In this document: positions 32,937 through 41,921 of the stretch, in pieces | Layout of the letters: each line of letters starts with the position of its first letter | Position numbering within the stretch: position 1 is the first letter of the stretch | The notes under the pieces: generated by a model | Told to the model about the DNA's origin: nothing | Databases searched by the model: none | The model's input: the letters and a program-made list of their open reading frames with translations, nothing else | Made by a program: the position numbers and the translations under genes | DNA from: Christensenella sp. UBA3944 | Lineage (GTDB): Bacteria; Bacillota; Clostridia; Christensenellales; DTU072 | Assembly: GCA_002385605.1 (NCBI GenBank) | Contig: DGDU01000051.1 | Coordinates: 22,261 to 73,223 of the forward strand | DNA: 50,963 nt | Direction of reading: 5' to 3'

Positions 32937-34075
32937 CTCACTTCCTCCTTTGCCTTTTTCCTCTGCCCTATCCTTTTAAAGAGCGCCGCTATTATGCTCT
33001 TTACGATAAGCGAGAAGGCGCTCATATAGATGATAACGGCTATAATTACATCGATGGTTTCTTTTGCGAACACGGGCTGTAAGGCGTCGCCGCCTACCTG
33101 AATATACGAGATAAACAGCGCCGAAAAGATTATCCCCAGCGGGTTGGACGCGCCCAGAAGGGCGACCGATATGCCGTTAAAGCCCGCAGCCAGAAGGTTT
33201 GCCTCGATGAGGTACTGCCCTATGCCCGAAAGGAAATAAAGCCCCCCGCCGAATCCGGCGAGCGCGCCCGCGATTACCATCGACAGTACGATGCTACGCT
33301 TGGCGTCTATGCCCATATTGAGTCCGGCGAACCTGTTAAAGCCGCACGCCTTAAGTTCGTAGCCGAAGGTTGTCCTGTTAATCACGATAAACATAACGAC
33401 GGCGACAAGGATGGCAAGAAAAATCGAAATATTCATAAAGTTGGAGTTAAAGGCCTGGTCCAGCCCCCATTTGGGGATAATCCCTTTAGGGTTTGCGCCG
33501 GACAAAAGTACCGTCCGATTGCCTACATAAGGATCGAGCATCTTGGGCGTATTGATTGCCATAAGGTTTACAAGATACAGCCCTATCCAGTTGAACATAA
33601 TCGAGGATATGACCTCGTGAACATTGAAAAACGCCTTAAACAGCCCGGGTATTGCGCCCCAGATGCCGCCACCAATAAACGCGGCAATCAGCGCGAGATA
33701 CCACGGCCAGCCCCAGACAATGGCGGTATACAGGGCAAAAAAGCCGCCCATGGTATACTGCCCCGTCGCGCCTATGTTAAATAAGCCCGTTTTAAAAGCA
33801 ACGCCCACGGCAAGGCCGGTCATCAAGATGGGGGCGGCAAAGTATAACACCCTCGCGAACCGCTTTATATCGCTAAGGCTGCTGCCTATAATTTTCCCTA
33901 TGCCCCACGCCGCGCGTTCGGGTTTTAGCACAAGCAAAAGGAAGAACCCGAAAATAAGCCCGATTAAAATCGAGATTATCGAGGCGAGAACGGATCTCAG
34001 CCCGTGGCTTTCCTGCAGGCTACCGAAAACCTTCGATACTTTTGCCCCGATAAGGCTATTTGACGGCTTTTTCAT
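32933..34075 (-). CDS. Nucleoside ABC transporter permease (first permease)
   Basis: 380 residues from ATG 34075, which has AAAGGAG upstream; the frame extends to 34177 but that would lie deep in the ATPase gene. Multiple membrane helices and the loop RTTFGYELKACGFNRFAGLNMGI match the YufP/NupP type of nucleoside importers. It overlaps the ATPase end by 20 bases, indicating translational coupling. Confidence 0.88.
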   Translation of the reverse strand: MKKPSNSLIGAKVSKVFGSLQESHGLRSVLASIISILIGLIFGFFLLLVLKPERAAWGIGKIIGSSLSDIKRFARVLYFAAPILMTGLAVGVAFKTGLFNIGATGQYTMGGFFALYTAIVWGWPWYLALIAAFIGGGIWGAIPGLFKAFFNVHEVISSIMFNWIGLYLVNLMAINTPKMLDPYVGNRTVLLSGANPKGIIPKWGLDQAFNSNFMNISIFLAILVAVVMFIVINRTTFGYELKACGFNRFAGLNMGIDAKRSIVLSMVIAGALAGFGGGLYFLSGIGQYLIEANLLAAGFNGISVALLGASNPLGIIFSALFISYIQVGGDALQPVFAKETIDVIIAVIIYMSAFSLIVKSIIAALFKRIGQRKKAKEEVR

Positions 34076-35621
34076 GGTCACTCCTTTGCTTACCGAAAGC
34101 GGGCTGGCGCTTTGCTCCCGACATATACAGCCCCAGTTCCTGAAGCGTAACCTTTTTAGGGTCAAGCTCGGCAACAATCTCGCCCTCGTACATTACAAGT
34201 ATCCTGTCGGACACATTTATAACTTCGTCTAACTCTAGCGAGATAAGAAGCACCGCCCGCCCGTCGTCGCGCACGCTCACAAGCCTTTTGTGGATATACT
34301 CTATCGCGCCCACATCCAGCCCTCTTGTGGGCTGAACGGCTAGCAACAGGTCGGGGTGTATGTCTATCTCGCGGGCGACTATGGCCTTTTGCTGATTGCC
34401 GCCCGACATACTGCGGGCTCTTGTCACGGGCCCCTGCCCGCTTCGGATATCGTATGCGTCTATCAGCTTTTGGGCGTATTTTCTCACATTCTTAAATCGA
34501 ATGAAGCCCGCCTTCTGGAATTCCTTTTCCCTGTACCTCGCCATTACGAGGTTTTCCTCGAGGCTGTAATCCAGCACAAGCCCGTATTTATGCCTGTCCT
34601 CGGGAATATGGCTCAAGCCCCCTTCCCTTCTCAAACGGATAGCCTTTCTGGTGACATCCTTTCCGTTTAAGGCGATGCTTCCCGAGGTTATCTTTTCAAG
34701 CCCGACAAGCCCGTAGGCAAGCTCGGTCTGCCCGTTGCCGTCTATGCCGGCGATACAAAGGATTTCGCCGCCGCGCACATTAAAGCTTACGCCCCGCACG
34801 GCGTCGGTTTTGTGGATTCTCGAAGGCACGGTGATATCCTTAACCTCAAGGATATCCCTTCCCTTTTCGACCGCGGCTTTTTTGACGGTAAAGTCTATAT
34901 CCCTGCCGACCATCATGCGGGAAAGTTCCTCTTTAGTGGTTTTGGACACCTCCACCGTACCTACCTGCTTACCCTTGCGAAGCACGGTGCACCTGTCGGC
35001 AACCGCCATTATCTCGTTGAGCTTATGCGTAATAAACAGGATTGACTTGCCTTCTTTTGCGAAGTTTTTCATTATCGCCATAAGCTCTTCTATTTCCTGC
35101 GGCGTAAGCACGGCGGTGGGCTCGTCGAAAATGAGGATTTCGTTTTCCCTATACAGCATTTTGAGGATTTCCACCCTCTGCTGCATCCCTACGCTGATAT
35201 TTTCGATTACGGCGTCGGGCTCCACCCGCAAGCCGTACTTGTCTATAACTTCTTTAAGCCTGGCCCGGGCTTCGTTCCTCTTTATAAATCCCGCCGCGGA
35301 GGGCTCGGCGCCAAGGATAATATTGTCCAGCACCGTAAACACTTCAACGAGCTTGAAGTGCTGGTGCACCATCCCTATCCCCAGGGCGTTGGCGTCACGG
35401 GGATTGTTTATCTTTACTTCTTTGCCCCTTATCTTAATCTGCCCGCCGTCGGGCTGATACAGCCCGAAAAGCACGCTCATCAAAGTAGACTTTCCTGCGC
35501 CGTTCTCCCCGAGCAAGGCGTGGATTTCGCCTTTTTTGAGGCGCAGCGTGATATTGTCGTTGGCGACAATCCCCGGGAACACCTTTGTGATATTAAGCAT
35601 TTCGACTACATATTCGCTCAT
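34056..35621 (-). CDS. Nucleoside ABC transporter ATPase (two-domain)
   Basis: 521 residues containing two ATP-binding cassettes, as in RbsA/NupO-type importers. The first has Walker A GENGAGKST, signature SVGMQQRVEILK and Walker B ILIFDEPTAVLT. The second has a degenerate P-loop (GIDGNGQTE), signature SGGNQQK and LLLAVQPTRGLDVGA, the usual asymmetry. It energises uptake by the two permeases with the BMP lipoprotein as binding protein. Confidence 0.93.
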   Translation of the reverse strand: MSEYVVEMLNITKVFPGIVANDNITLRLKKGEIHALLGENGAGKSTLMSVLFGLYQPDGGQIKIRGKEVKINNPRDANALGIGMVHQHFKLVEVFTVLDNIILGAEPSAAGFIKRNEARARLKEVIDKYGLRVEPDAVIENISVGMQQRVEILKMLYRENEILIFDEPTAVLTPQEIEELMAIMKNFAKEGKSILFITHKLNEIMAVADRCTVLRKGKQVGTVEVSKTTKEELSRMMVGRDIDFTVKKAAVEKGRDILEVKDITVPSRIHKTDAVRGVSFNVRGGEILCIAGIDGNGQTELAYGLVGLEKITSGSIALNGKDVTRKAIRLRREGGLSHIPEDRHKYGLVLDYSLEENLVMARYREKEFQKAGFIRFKNVRKYAQKLIDAYDIRSGQGPVTRARSMSGGNQQKAIVAREIDIHPDLLLAVQPTRGLDVGAIEYIHKRLVSVRDDGRAVLLISLELDEVINVSDRILVMYEGEIVAELDPKKVTLQELGLYMSGAKRQPAFGKQRSDHEKAVK

Positions 35622-35685
35622 CGCCCTTAGTATTTGAATTCATAAAAAAATAATTAGCAAGTTATAAATATAAAAATTAGAAAAA

Positions 35686-35708
35686 GAAGGCCGCAAAATG
35701 CGGCCTTC
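35686..35708 (-). terminator. Intra-operon hairpin behind the BMP lipoprotein gene
   Basis: GAAGGCCGCA/TGCGGCCTTC, followed on the minus strand by TTTTTC. It lies between the binding-protein gene and the ATPase gene, so it probably lets part of the transcripts stop after the binding protein, raising its level over the membrane parts. Confidence 0.8.
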
Positions 35709-35733
35709 CTCTTTTAGCGTTAAGCTGCTAACC

Positions 35734-36858
35734 TTAGCTTTCGGTTATAATGTTTACCTTTGTTGTGTTGGGTACAGTGGATATGCTGTTGCTTACCGTC
35801 ACGGTGCCGTTAACGAGCTTGTTGTAGATGTCATTGTAGTCCTCAACCGTAAAGTTCTCAAATCCCCACGAATCGGGAGTTGTGGGAAGGCCTATGGCGT
35901 TTTCGGCAGCGCCCAGCAGGGCGGTCTTGCCCGCCTGCGTGTCCGTCCACGCGCCGCTGTTGTTGTAGTAAGCGGTCAGGGCGTCCACAACCGAGCCGGT
36001 CAGGTTCTTCATAGCCGAGGTTATAATTACCTCTTTGGTTTCGCCGGCGGAAGCTCTTTGGTCGACGTCTACGCCGATTATGGGCTTGCCCGCGGCCTTA
36101 GCCGATTCCAGCACGCTGAGGTACAGGCCGCCGCCGCAAGCGAATATCGCTTCGGTGCCTGCAGAGTACCATTGGGCGGATTTTGTCCTTATGGGGTCGG
36201 CGGGCACGAAGGAGTTGGAGTACCAATACTTCACTTCGACGGCGCCGTCATCCAGCCCGAGTTCGGAAGCCGCCTGTTCGGCACCCTGTATGAAGCCGTA
36301 ACCGAACCTTATAACCGCGGGGACATCCATACCGCCTATAAAGCCCAGCTTTCTCATACCGTCTTTAACGGCTGCGTAGCCCGCAAGAAATCCCGACTGC
36401 TCCTCTTTATAAATTATGCTGTGGCTGTTGGGGTCGCTGCGGTAGGTTGGGCCGTTTTCGGCCTCGTAGTTTTCGTCGTTAGGCTCGCCGTCTAAGAGCA
36501 AAAACGACACATTCGGATATTCGCTTTGAGCGCTGAATACCACGGTCTGGAACAGGTAACCGGGGCAGACGACAATCTTAGCGCCCTGCTCGATGGCTTG
36601 CGCTATGGCATCCATACGGGCCTGGTGGCTGTCCTCCGAGGGCCTGTAATAGGCATAGGTTTTGCCGTGAGCTTCGGCGTATTGTTTTACACCGTTCCAC
36701 GCGCCCTCGTTAAACGATTTGTCATCTATGTTGCCCACATCGGTAACAAGCGCTATCTCGTACATATCGGCTTCTTTGTTTTTACACGCGTAGAAGCATG
36801 TTCCCACCGAAAGTACCAGCGCGCATACGAGCAATATCAATAAAAGTCTCTTTCTCAT
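35734..36858 (-). CDS. BMP-family nucleoside-binding lipoprotein
   Basis: 374 residues. A basic start and a hydrophobic stretch lead to a lipid-attachment cysteine (FYAC, C25; C21 is an alternative), so it is anchored outside the membrane. The mature part shows BMP-family sequence: VTDVGNIDDKSFNEGAWNG, GYLFQTVV and GVDVDQ. It binds nucleosides (PnrA/Med family) for the ABC importer encoded downstream. GGAGG precedes the ATG. It is separated from cdd by 153 bases that include a structured inverted repeat. Confidence 0.92.
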   Translation of the reverse strand: MRKRLLLILLVCALVLSVGTCFYACKNKEADMYEIALVTDVGNIDDKSFNEGAWNGVKQYAEAHGKTYAYYRPSEDSHQARMDAIAQAIEQGAKIVVCPGYLFQTVVFSAQSEYPNVSFLLLDGEPNDENYEAENGPTYRSDPNSHSIIYKEEQSGFLAGYAAVKDGMRKLGFIGGMDVPAVIRFGYGFIQGAEQAASELGLDDGAVEVKYWYSNSFVPADPIRTKSAQWYSAGTEAIFACGGGLYLSVLESAKAAGKPIIGVDVDQRASAGETKEVIITSAMKNLTGSVVDALTAYYNNSGAWTDTQAGKTALLGAAENAIGLPTTPDSWGFENFTVEDYNDIYNKLVNGTVTVSNSISTVPNTTKVNIITES

Positions 36859-36910
36859 AATCCTCCTTTTATGTCTAGCGTCTTACAATAAGTATGAATA
36901 AAACAAATAA

Positions 36911-36964
36911 AAACTTTTGCTTACAGCGCGATTTCCAGATAATTCCAGCGCCTCACAAAAGTTT
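36911..36964 (-). other. Structured inverted repeat upstream of the BMP gene
   Basis: On the minus strand AAACTTTTG (36964-36956) pairs with CAAAAGTTT (36919-36911), enclosing GCGC/GCGC and a direct repeat CTGGAA-TTAT-CTGGAA; TTTATTTG follows. It could be a terminator of the deoC-cdd part with an unusually large loop, or a regulatory leader. No known riboswitch was recognised. Confidence 0.5.
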
Positions 36965-37011
36965 ATATGAAAATATGGATATTGATTAATATGAGAATAC
37001 TTTATAAAAGA

Positions 37012-37431
37012 TTAGAGATTGGATTTGCCGAAGGAAAAGGGTATAAGGTCTTTAAGTAAAAGCTCCCTGAAATCCTCCTCGCCGTTCGCGAGAATGACGA
37101 TAAAGCTTTCGGGGTCGCAAAACTCCAGCATAACCTGGCGGCAAACGCCGCAAGGCGGGCAGTACACACCTCGAGCGTTGCTCTCGCCGCCTATTACGGC
37201 AATCGCCTTGAACTCGTTTTCGCCCTCGGATACCGCCTTAAAAAAGGCAGTCCTTTCGGCGCAGTTGGTTGGCGAAAAGGCGGCGTTTTCTATATTGCAG
37301 CCCGTGTATATCTTGTCATCCTTTGTCAAAAGCGCCGCGCCCACCTTAAACCCCGAATACGGCACATACGCCATCTTTTGAGCCTTAAGCGCCTCGGACA
37401 CCAAACGCTTTCTGTCGAAATCACCTGACAT
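37012..37431 (-). CDS. cdd: Cytidine deaminase
   Basis: 139 residues, the short homotetrameric type. Zinc ligands are in NCAERTAFF (Cys replacing His, as in Bacillus-type enzymes; Glu is the proton shuttle) and PPCGVCRQ. It deaminates (deoxy)cytidine to (deoxy)uridine, feeding the phosphorylase downstream. Its start overlaps the deoB end by 11 bases. Confidence 0.95.
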   Translation of the reverse strand: MSGDFDRKRLVSEALKAQKMAYVPYSGFKVGAALLTKDDKIYTGCNIENAAFSPTNCAERTAFFKAVSEGENEFKAIAVIGGESNARGVYCPPCGVCRQVMLEFCDPESFIVILANGEEDFRELLLKDLIPFSFGKSNL

Positions 37432-38602
37432 ACTTTATCTCCTTGTAATAGCTAACTCCGTCCGTTTTACCGTCCGCACCCAGCATTTCGAGAACTGTAG
37501 CCGCCGTATCGGCAAAGGTTTCCCTCACCCCCAGATTAACCCCTTGCTTAATTTTCCTGCCGTACACAAGCAGGGGGACATACTCCCTCGAGTGGTCGGT
37601 GCTCGGCGTAGAGGGGTCGCAGCCGTGGTCGGCGGTAATAATCAGGACATCATCGTCCCTTAGCCTCGAGAGAAGCTCGGCAAGCCCCAAATCAAACTCG
37701 GATACGGCTTTGGCATACCCTTCTATGTCATTACGGTGCCCGAACACCATATCAAAGTCCACAAGGTTGACAAAGCAAAGCCCTCTGAAGTCCTTTTCGG
37801 CGATGGAATTGGTTATCTCCATCCCGTCGTTGTTGTTCTTTATCGGGTAGGATTCGGTTACCCCCTGCCCCGCGAAAATGTCCTTAATTTTTCCTACGGC
37901 AATTACATCCATGCCCTTTTCCTTTATATAATCAAGCATGGTTTTTCTGGGCGGCGTAAGCGAGAAATCGTGGCGGTTGGCGGTGCGACGGAAGGGGTAC
38001 TCGCCCGTAAACGGCCTTGCTATAATGCGCCCGACGGCGTGCTCGCCACGCATTATGTCCCTCGCGATTTCGCAGTACCTATATAATTCCTCAATCGGCA
38101 CAACATCCTCGTGGGCGGCAATCTGGAACACAGAGTCCGCCGAGGTATACACGATAAGGCCGCCTGTCTTTATATGCTCGGGGCCGTAGTCTTTTATCAC
38201 CTCGGTGCCGCTGTAAACCTTGTTGCAGAGCACCCCGCGGCCCGTCCTTTTTTCGAACTCATCGATTATAAATTGCGGGAAGCCGTTCGGATAGGTGGGA
38301 AGAGGCTTCGGCGATACAACCCCCGCTATCTCCCAATGCCCTATCGTCGTGTCTTTGCCTTTGGATTTTTCGGACACTCGAGCAAAAGAGGCCATGGGCT
38401 TATCCGTTTTAAGCCCGCCGTCCACCCCGTCGATGTTAAACAGCCCCAGGCTTTGCAGGGTCGGGGCGTAAAAGCTCTCCGAACGCATAATCGCGCCCAA
38501 AGTGTTACTTCCCTCGTCGCCGTACCCGGCGGCATCGGGAAGAGCCCCGATACCGAGGCTGTCCAGAACTATAATAAATACCCTTTCTATACCTTTTGCC
38601 AT
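37421..38602 (-). CDS. deoB: Phosphopentomutase
   Basis: 393 residues from ATG 38602, the normal length; the frame is open further to 38794 but that part lies inside deoD. It begins VFIIVLDSLGIGALPDA, with metal-binding Asp, and has ITADHGCDPSTPSTDHSREYVP near the C-terminus as in the alkaline-phosphatase superfamily. It converts (deoxy)ribose-1-phosphate to the 5-phosphate. Start and the deoD stop overlap as TGATG. Confidence 0.95.
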   Translation of the reverse strand: MAKGIERVFIIVLDSLGIGALPDAAGYGDEGSNTLGAIMRSESFYAPTLQSLGLFNIDGVDGGLKTDKPMASFARVSEKSKGKDTTIGHWEIAGVVSPKPLPTYPNGFPQFIIDEFEKRTGRGVLCNKVYSGTEVIKDYGPEHIKTGGLIVYTSADSVFQIAAHEDVVPIEELYRYCEIARDIMRGEHAVGRIIARPFTGEYPFRRTANRHDFSLTPPRKTMLDYIKEKGMDVIAVGKIKDIFAGQGVTESYPIKNNNDGMEITNSIAEKDFRGLCFVNLVDFDMVFGHRNDIEGYAKAVSEFDLGLAELLSRLRDDDVLIITADHGCDPSTPSTDHSREYVPLLVYGRKIKQGVNLGVRETFADTAATVLEMLGADGKTDGVSYYKEIKYVR

Positions 38603-39303
38603 CAGGCAAGCTCCAGCGCGATTTCCATCATCTGGGTGAAGGTCGTCTGCCTGTCCTCGGCGGGCAGGCTTTCGCCCGTAAGCGGGCAATCCGAAATAGT
38701 GCAAATGCACAAGGCGTTTTTTCCGCTCCTTGCGGCGTTCATATACAGCGCCGCCGCCTCCATCTCTACTGCGAGAACACCCATCTTTTGCCACCGTTTG
38801 AGGCTCTGAGCGTCGTCGTAAAAGGTGTCCGACGAAAACAAATTGCCCACGACATACTTATAATTGAGCTCCTCTGCGGCGTCTATCGCCTTTTTGAGAA
38901 GCCCGTAAGAAGCAATGGGAGCGAAGGCGCCCGGCAGTTCGTATTGCCTCACATAATCGGAATTGGTGCAGGCGCCCATTCCGAAAACTATATCCCTTAA
39001 CTTAAGGTCGGGGCTTATCGCTCCCGCAGAGCCTATCCTTATTATGTTCTTTACATCATAAAAATTAAACAGTTCGTAGCTGTATATACCCATAGAGGGC
39101 ATACCCATGCCCGACGCCATAACGGATATGCGCTTGCCCTTGTAGGTGCCCGTGTAGCCCTGCACCCCTCTGACATTGTTTACGAGGGCGGCGTTTTCCA
39201 GAAATGCCTCCGCGATATATTTAGAGCGCAGGGGGTCGCCCGGCATAAGCACGGTGTCGGCAAAATCCCCTTTTTTTGCGTTAATATGAGGTGTCGGTAT
39301 CAT
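38602..39303 (-). CDS. deoD: Purine-nucleoside phosphorylase, DeoD type
   Basis: 233 residues, the hexameric DeoD length. Motifs are HINAKKGDFADTVLMPGDPLR, GMGMPSMGIYSYELF and AVEMEAAALYMNA. It phosphorolyses purine (deoxy)nucleosides to base plus sugar-1-phosphate. It overlaps deoC by 23 bases; GGAGG inside deoC serves its ATG. Confidence 0.95.
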   Translation of the reverse strand: MIPTPHINAKKGDFADTVLMPGDPLRSKYIAEAFLENAALVNNVRGVQGYTGTYKGKRISVMASGMGMPSMGIYSYELFNFYDVKNIIRIGSAGAISPDLKLRDIVFGMGACTNSDYVRQYELPGAFAPIASYGLLKKAIDAAEELNYKYVVGNLFSSDTFYDDAQSLKRWQKMGVLAVEMEAAALYMNAARSGKNALCICTISDCPLTGESLPAEDRQTTFTQMMEIALELA

Positions 39304-39961
39304 TTTTTCCTCCGTTTTCCTTTATTATCTTTACTATCCTGCTGGTACCCAGCCTGTCGCTTCCTAAAGCGATAAAGTCGCGGGCGTCCCCGAGGGAGGA
39401 TATCCCGCCCGCAGCCTTAATCTTTACGCCCTTGCCGACATGCTTAGCGAACAGCGCGATATCCTCTCTCGTCGCTCCCGCTTTAGAGAATCCCGTGGAG
39501 GTCTTGATATAATCGGCGCCCGCCTTTGTGACTATTTCGCACATCTTAATCTTTTCGTCCTCGGTAAGAAGGCAGGTTTCGATTATCACCTTAAGGATTT
39601 TGCCCTTGCAAGCGGCCTTTATCATCTCTATCTCGGTTTCGATTCGTACATAGTCCTTCATCTTGAGGTCGCCGATATTTATAACCATATCTATCTCGTC
39701 GGCGCCGTTTTTTATGGCGTCCACGGTTTCGTACATCTTTGTTTCGGTGGTGCTGTAACCGTTGGGAAAGCCTATAACGGTGCAGATCTTTACCCTTCCG
39801 CCGGCGTACTCCGCCGCCCGCTTTACAAACGAGGGCGGGATGCACACAGAGGCGGTCTTGTATTCTATGCCGTCGTCTATAATGGCCTTTATCTCGTCCC
39901 ATGTCGCCGCCTGCGAAAGCAGGGTATGGTCTACTTTAGAAAGTATCTCTTTTATCTCCAT
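39281..39961 (-). CDS. deoC: Deoxyribose-phosphate aldolase
   Basis: 226 residues from ATG 39961 with GGAG upstream; an ATG seven codons earlier lacks one. It cleaves deoxyribose-5-phosphate to glyceraldehyde-3-phosphate and acetaldehyde. DHTLL at the N-terminus, KVIIETCLL (with catalytic-region Lys/Glu) and the Schiff-base segment DYIKTSTGFSKAGA, plus KAAGGI, are clear. It is first of the deoC-deoD-deoB-cdd run and lies 49 bases after the esterase gene, so it may share that transcript. Confidence 0.94.
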   Translation of the reverse strand: MEIKEILSKVDHTLLSQAATWDEIKAIIDDGIEYKTASVCIPPSFVKRAAEYAGGRVKICTVIGFPNGYSTTETKMYETVDAIKNGADEIDMVINIGDLKMKDYVRIETEIEMIKAACKGKILKVIIETCLLTEDEKIKMCEIVTKAGADYIKTSTGFSKAGATREDIALFAKHVGKGVKIKAAGGISSLGDARDFIALGSDRLGTSRIVKIIKENGGKNDTDTSY

Positions 39962-40009
39962 TTTATCTCCGTGTATGCGCATATACGCAAGTTGTAATAG
40001 CCTGTAATA

Positions 40010-40918
40010 TTATTCTATCCCGTTTTTCAAAAATTCCAGCGCCTTTGGCATAGTTCTTTTGCTTTCGGGCAAAGACTGTGCCACAAGGAAGGCGTGTACG
40101 GCAAACGGCCCCTCTTCCCGATGCAGGATATACTTAACGCCCGCCTTATCTAACTTCTCCGCAAGGCTAACCCCGCAAATCCTCAGCGGGTCTTTTGCGC
40201 CTGTTACGATAAACGAAGGCGGGAATCCGCTTGTTATAAAGTTGGCGGGCGATAAGCCGTCGCTGTTCGGGTCCTCCAGGATTTCTTTTACCTTCTTGCC
40301 GCCATAGGCCTCGATAAAGGTCTTTATGAATGGGAAGCCCGACTTTACGGCGTCATCCAGTTCGTACGCCCCGCAGATAAGCAGCAGCCCCCTGAATTTA
40401 AGGTCTTTAGAGATGGGATTCAAGTCGAAGCGGTCTCTGTATTCGGGGTTTGCCGATATCGCCCCAACCATTGCCGAGAGATACCCCCCAGCCGACTCGC
40501 CGCCTACATAAACCCTGTCTGTGTCGATATCGTATTTGTCCTTGTTGGATATAAGCCAGGCAAAGGCGTCGTAAATGTTCTGAATGGCGTAGGGGTGCTG
40601 ATATTCGGGCGCGAGTCCGTAAGCGATGTTTACGGTAAAAAAGCCTTCGGCTGCGATATTTGATACGATTGCCTCCCTTCCCTCGGGCTCGCCCGAAATC
40701 CAGCCGCCGCCGTGTATGTATACAAAAACGGGCAGCTTTGCGCCCTTTCGGGCGTTTTCGGGGTAGCATACATTAAGGTATAGTTTGGGGTTATCGCAGT
40801 AGCGGATTCTTCTTTCGTAAACAACATTTTTGGCCCTATTGAAGTTATAAAAGCTTACCTTGCCCAACCATTCGAGAAAGGTAAAAAGGGCTTTAGGCAA
40901 AACAAATTTCTTTTTCAT
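40010..40918 (-). CDS. Alpha/beta hydrolase, HSL-type esterase
   Basis: 302 residues. The oxyanion motif HGGGW, nucleophile GESAGG, Asp in VTGAKDPL and His in FAVHAFLV form the expected catalytic set of hormone-sensitive-lipase-like carboxylesterases. A weakly hydrophobic N-terminus (LFTFLEWLGKVSFYNF) may associate with the membrane. Substrate unknown. It stands upstream of deoC on the same strand. Confidence 0.88.
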   Translation of the reverse strand: MKKKFVLPKALFTFLEWLGKVSFYNFNRAKNVVYERRIRYCDNPKLYLNVCYPENARKGAKLPVFVYIHGGGWISGEPEGREAIVSNIAAEGFFTVNIAYGLAPEYQHPYAIQNIYDAFAWLISNKDKYDIDTDRVYVGGESAGGYLSAMVGAISANPEYRDRFDLNPISKDLKFRGLLLICGAYELDDAVKSGFPFIKTFIEAYGGKKVKEILEDPNSDGLSPANFITSGFPPSFIVTGAKDPLRICGVSLAEKLDKAGVKYILHREEGPFAVHAFLVAQSLPESKRTMPKALEFLKNGIE

Positions 40919-41027
40919 ACTTCCCTCCGAAATCTATATGTATTTATTATAATATACTCTGCATAATAAAGCTATATCCGAACGGAAAAAACGGCAAAAC
41001 GCAGGCTGTTATCCAGTCTGCTGTCTA

Positions 41028-41056
41028 TTGACGGTTTTGGCAAGATATGGTATAGT
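41028..41056 (+). promoter_or_regulatory. Promoter of the superoxide reductase gene
   Basis: TTGACG (41028-41033), 17 bases, TATAGT (41051-41056). Confidence 0.75.
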
Positions 41057-41084
41057 CTAATCAAAGCAAAGGAGGTAATTAAAT

Positions 41085-41474
41085 GTGAGTAACAATAGTT
41101 CGAGATTCTATATTTGTAAAATCTGCGGCAATCTGGTGGGCAAGATCCACGACAGCGGCGTAACGATGGTATGCTGCGGGCAGCCCATGACCGAGCTTGT
41201 AGCCAACACCGTCGAGGCTTCCTACGAGAAGCACCTGCCCGTTATCTCCGTAGACGGCAGCACGGTTACCGTAAAAGTAGGTTCGGTACCCCATCCCATG
41301 CTCCCCGAGCATTACATCGACTTTGTCTACCTGGAAACCGAAAAGGGCGGGCAGCGCAAGATTTTAGGGCCCAACAATGTGCCCGAAGCCACCTTCGAGC
41401 TCACCCCCGACGACAAAGCGGTTGCCGCATACGAGTACTGTAACCTGCACGGGCTCTGGAAGACCTCGCTATAA
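41085..41474 (+). CDS. Superoxide reductase (desulfoferrodoxin)
   Basis: 129 residues. The N-terminal domain has CKICGN...CCGQPM (C11, C14 and the Cys-Cys pair) for a rubredoxin-like Fe centre. The C-terminal domain has EKHLPV, HPMLPEHYI and CNLHGLW, the His4Cys reactive iron site. It reduces superoxide to peroxide in the cytoplasm, fitting the rubredoxin/flavodiiron set nearby. The start is GTG at 41085 behind AAAGGAGG; the ATG two bases earlier is followed at once by TGA. Confidence 0.94.
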   Translation: MSNNSSRFYICKICGNLVGKIHDSGVTMVCCGQPMTELVANTVEASYEKHLPVISVDGSTVTVKVGSVPHPMLPEHYIDFVYLETEKGGQRKILGPNNVPEATFELTPDDKAVAAYEYCNLHGLWKTSL

Positions 41475-41540
41475 TCGGTTTTCCCACAACCGCGCCCATA
41501 TAGGAACGCCCGGGCGCCGGTAATAACCCGAATAACACAA

Positions 41541-41566
41541 AAACTTCCCTAATCGGGAAGTTTTTT
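41541..41566. terminator. Bidirectional terminator
   Basis: An AAACTTCCC/GGGAAGTTT stem with a 5-base loop and T-runs on both strands, between the superoxide reductase gene and the convergent zinc-ribbon gene. Confidence 0.85.
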
Positions 41567-41594
41567 GTTTTGGAACATAATTCTTAACTATTTA

Positions 41595-41783
41595 TTAATA
41601 TCTGTTCTTTCTGCCGAAACCGCCACCGTTGTAGCTGTTCTTTTGCTGCTTGCGAATTTTGCGGCAAGCGGCGCATCTGACGGGATCGTTGTCGAAGCCT
41701 TTTTCTTTGTAGAACTCTTGCTCGCGAACGGTGAATACGAAATCCTTACCGCAATCCTTGCATACCAGATTCTTGTCTTCCAT
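41595..41783 (-). CDS. Zinc-ribbon domain protein (62 aa)
   Basis: 62 residues from ATG 41783 (AGGAGG upstream). CKDCGKDF and CAACRK supply four cysteines for one zinc, with the FTVREQEFYKEKGF core typical of the small clostridial zinc-ribbon family. The tail is basic and Gly/Asn-rich (NSYNGGGFGRKNRY), suggesting nucleic acid contact. Function unknown. Confidence 0.85.
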   Translation of the reverse strand: MEDKNLVCKDCGKDFVFTVREQEFYKEKGFDNDPVRCAACRKIRKQQKNSYNGGGFGRKNRY

Positions 41784-41921
41784 TTGGCACCTCCTTCTAA
41801 TATTCCGAACAACCAAAAATAAATCCTTCCTCCGGAACAGTTTAAGTATAAGCAGGGCCAAGGAATTTATCATGTATAATTTGTCGGCGCTGTTGCCAGC
41901 ATTCTCAGTATAATATTATAT

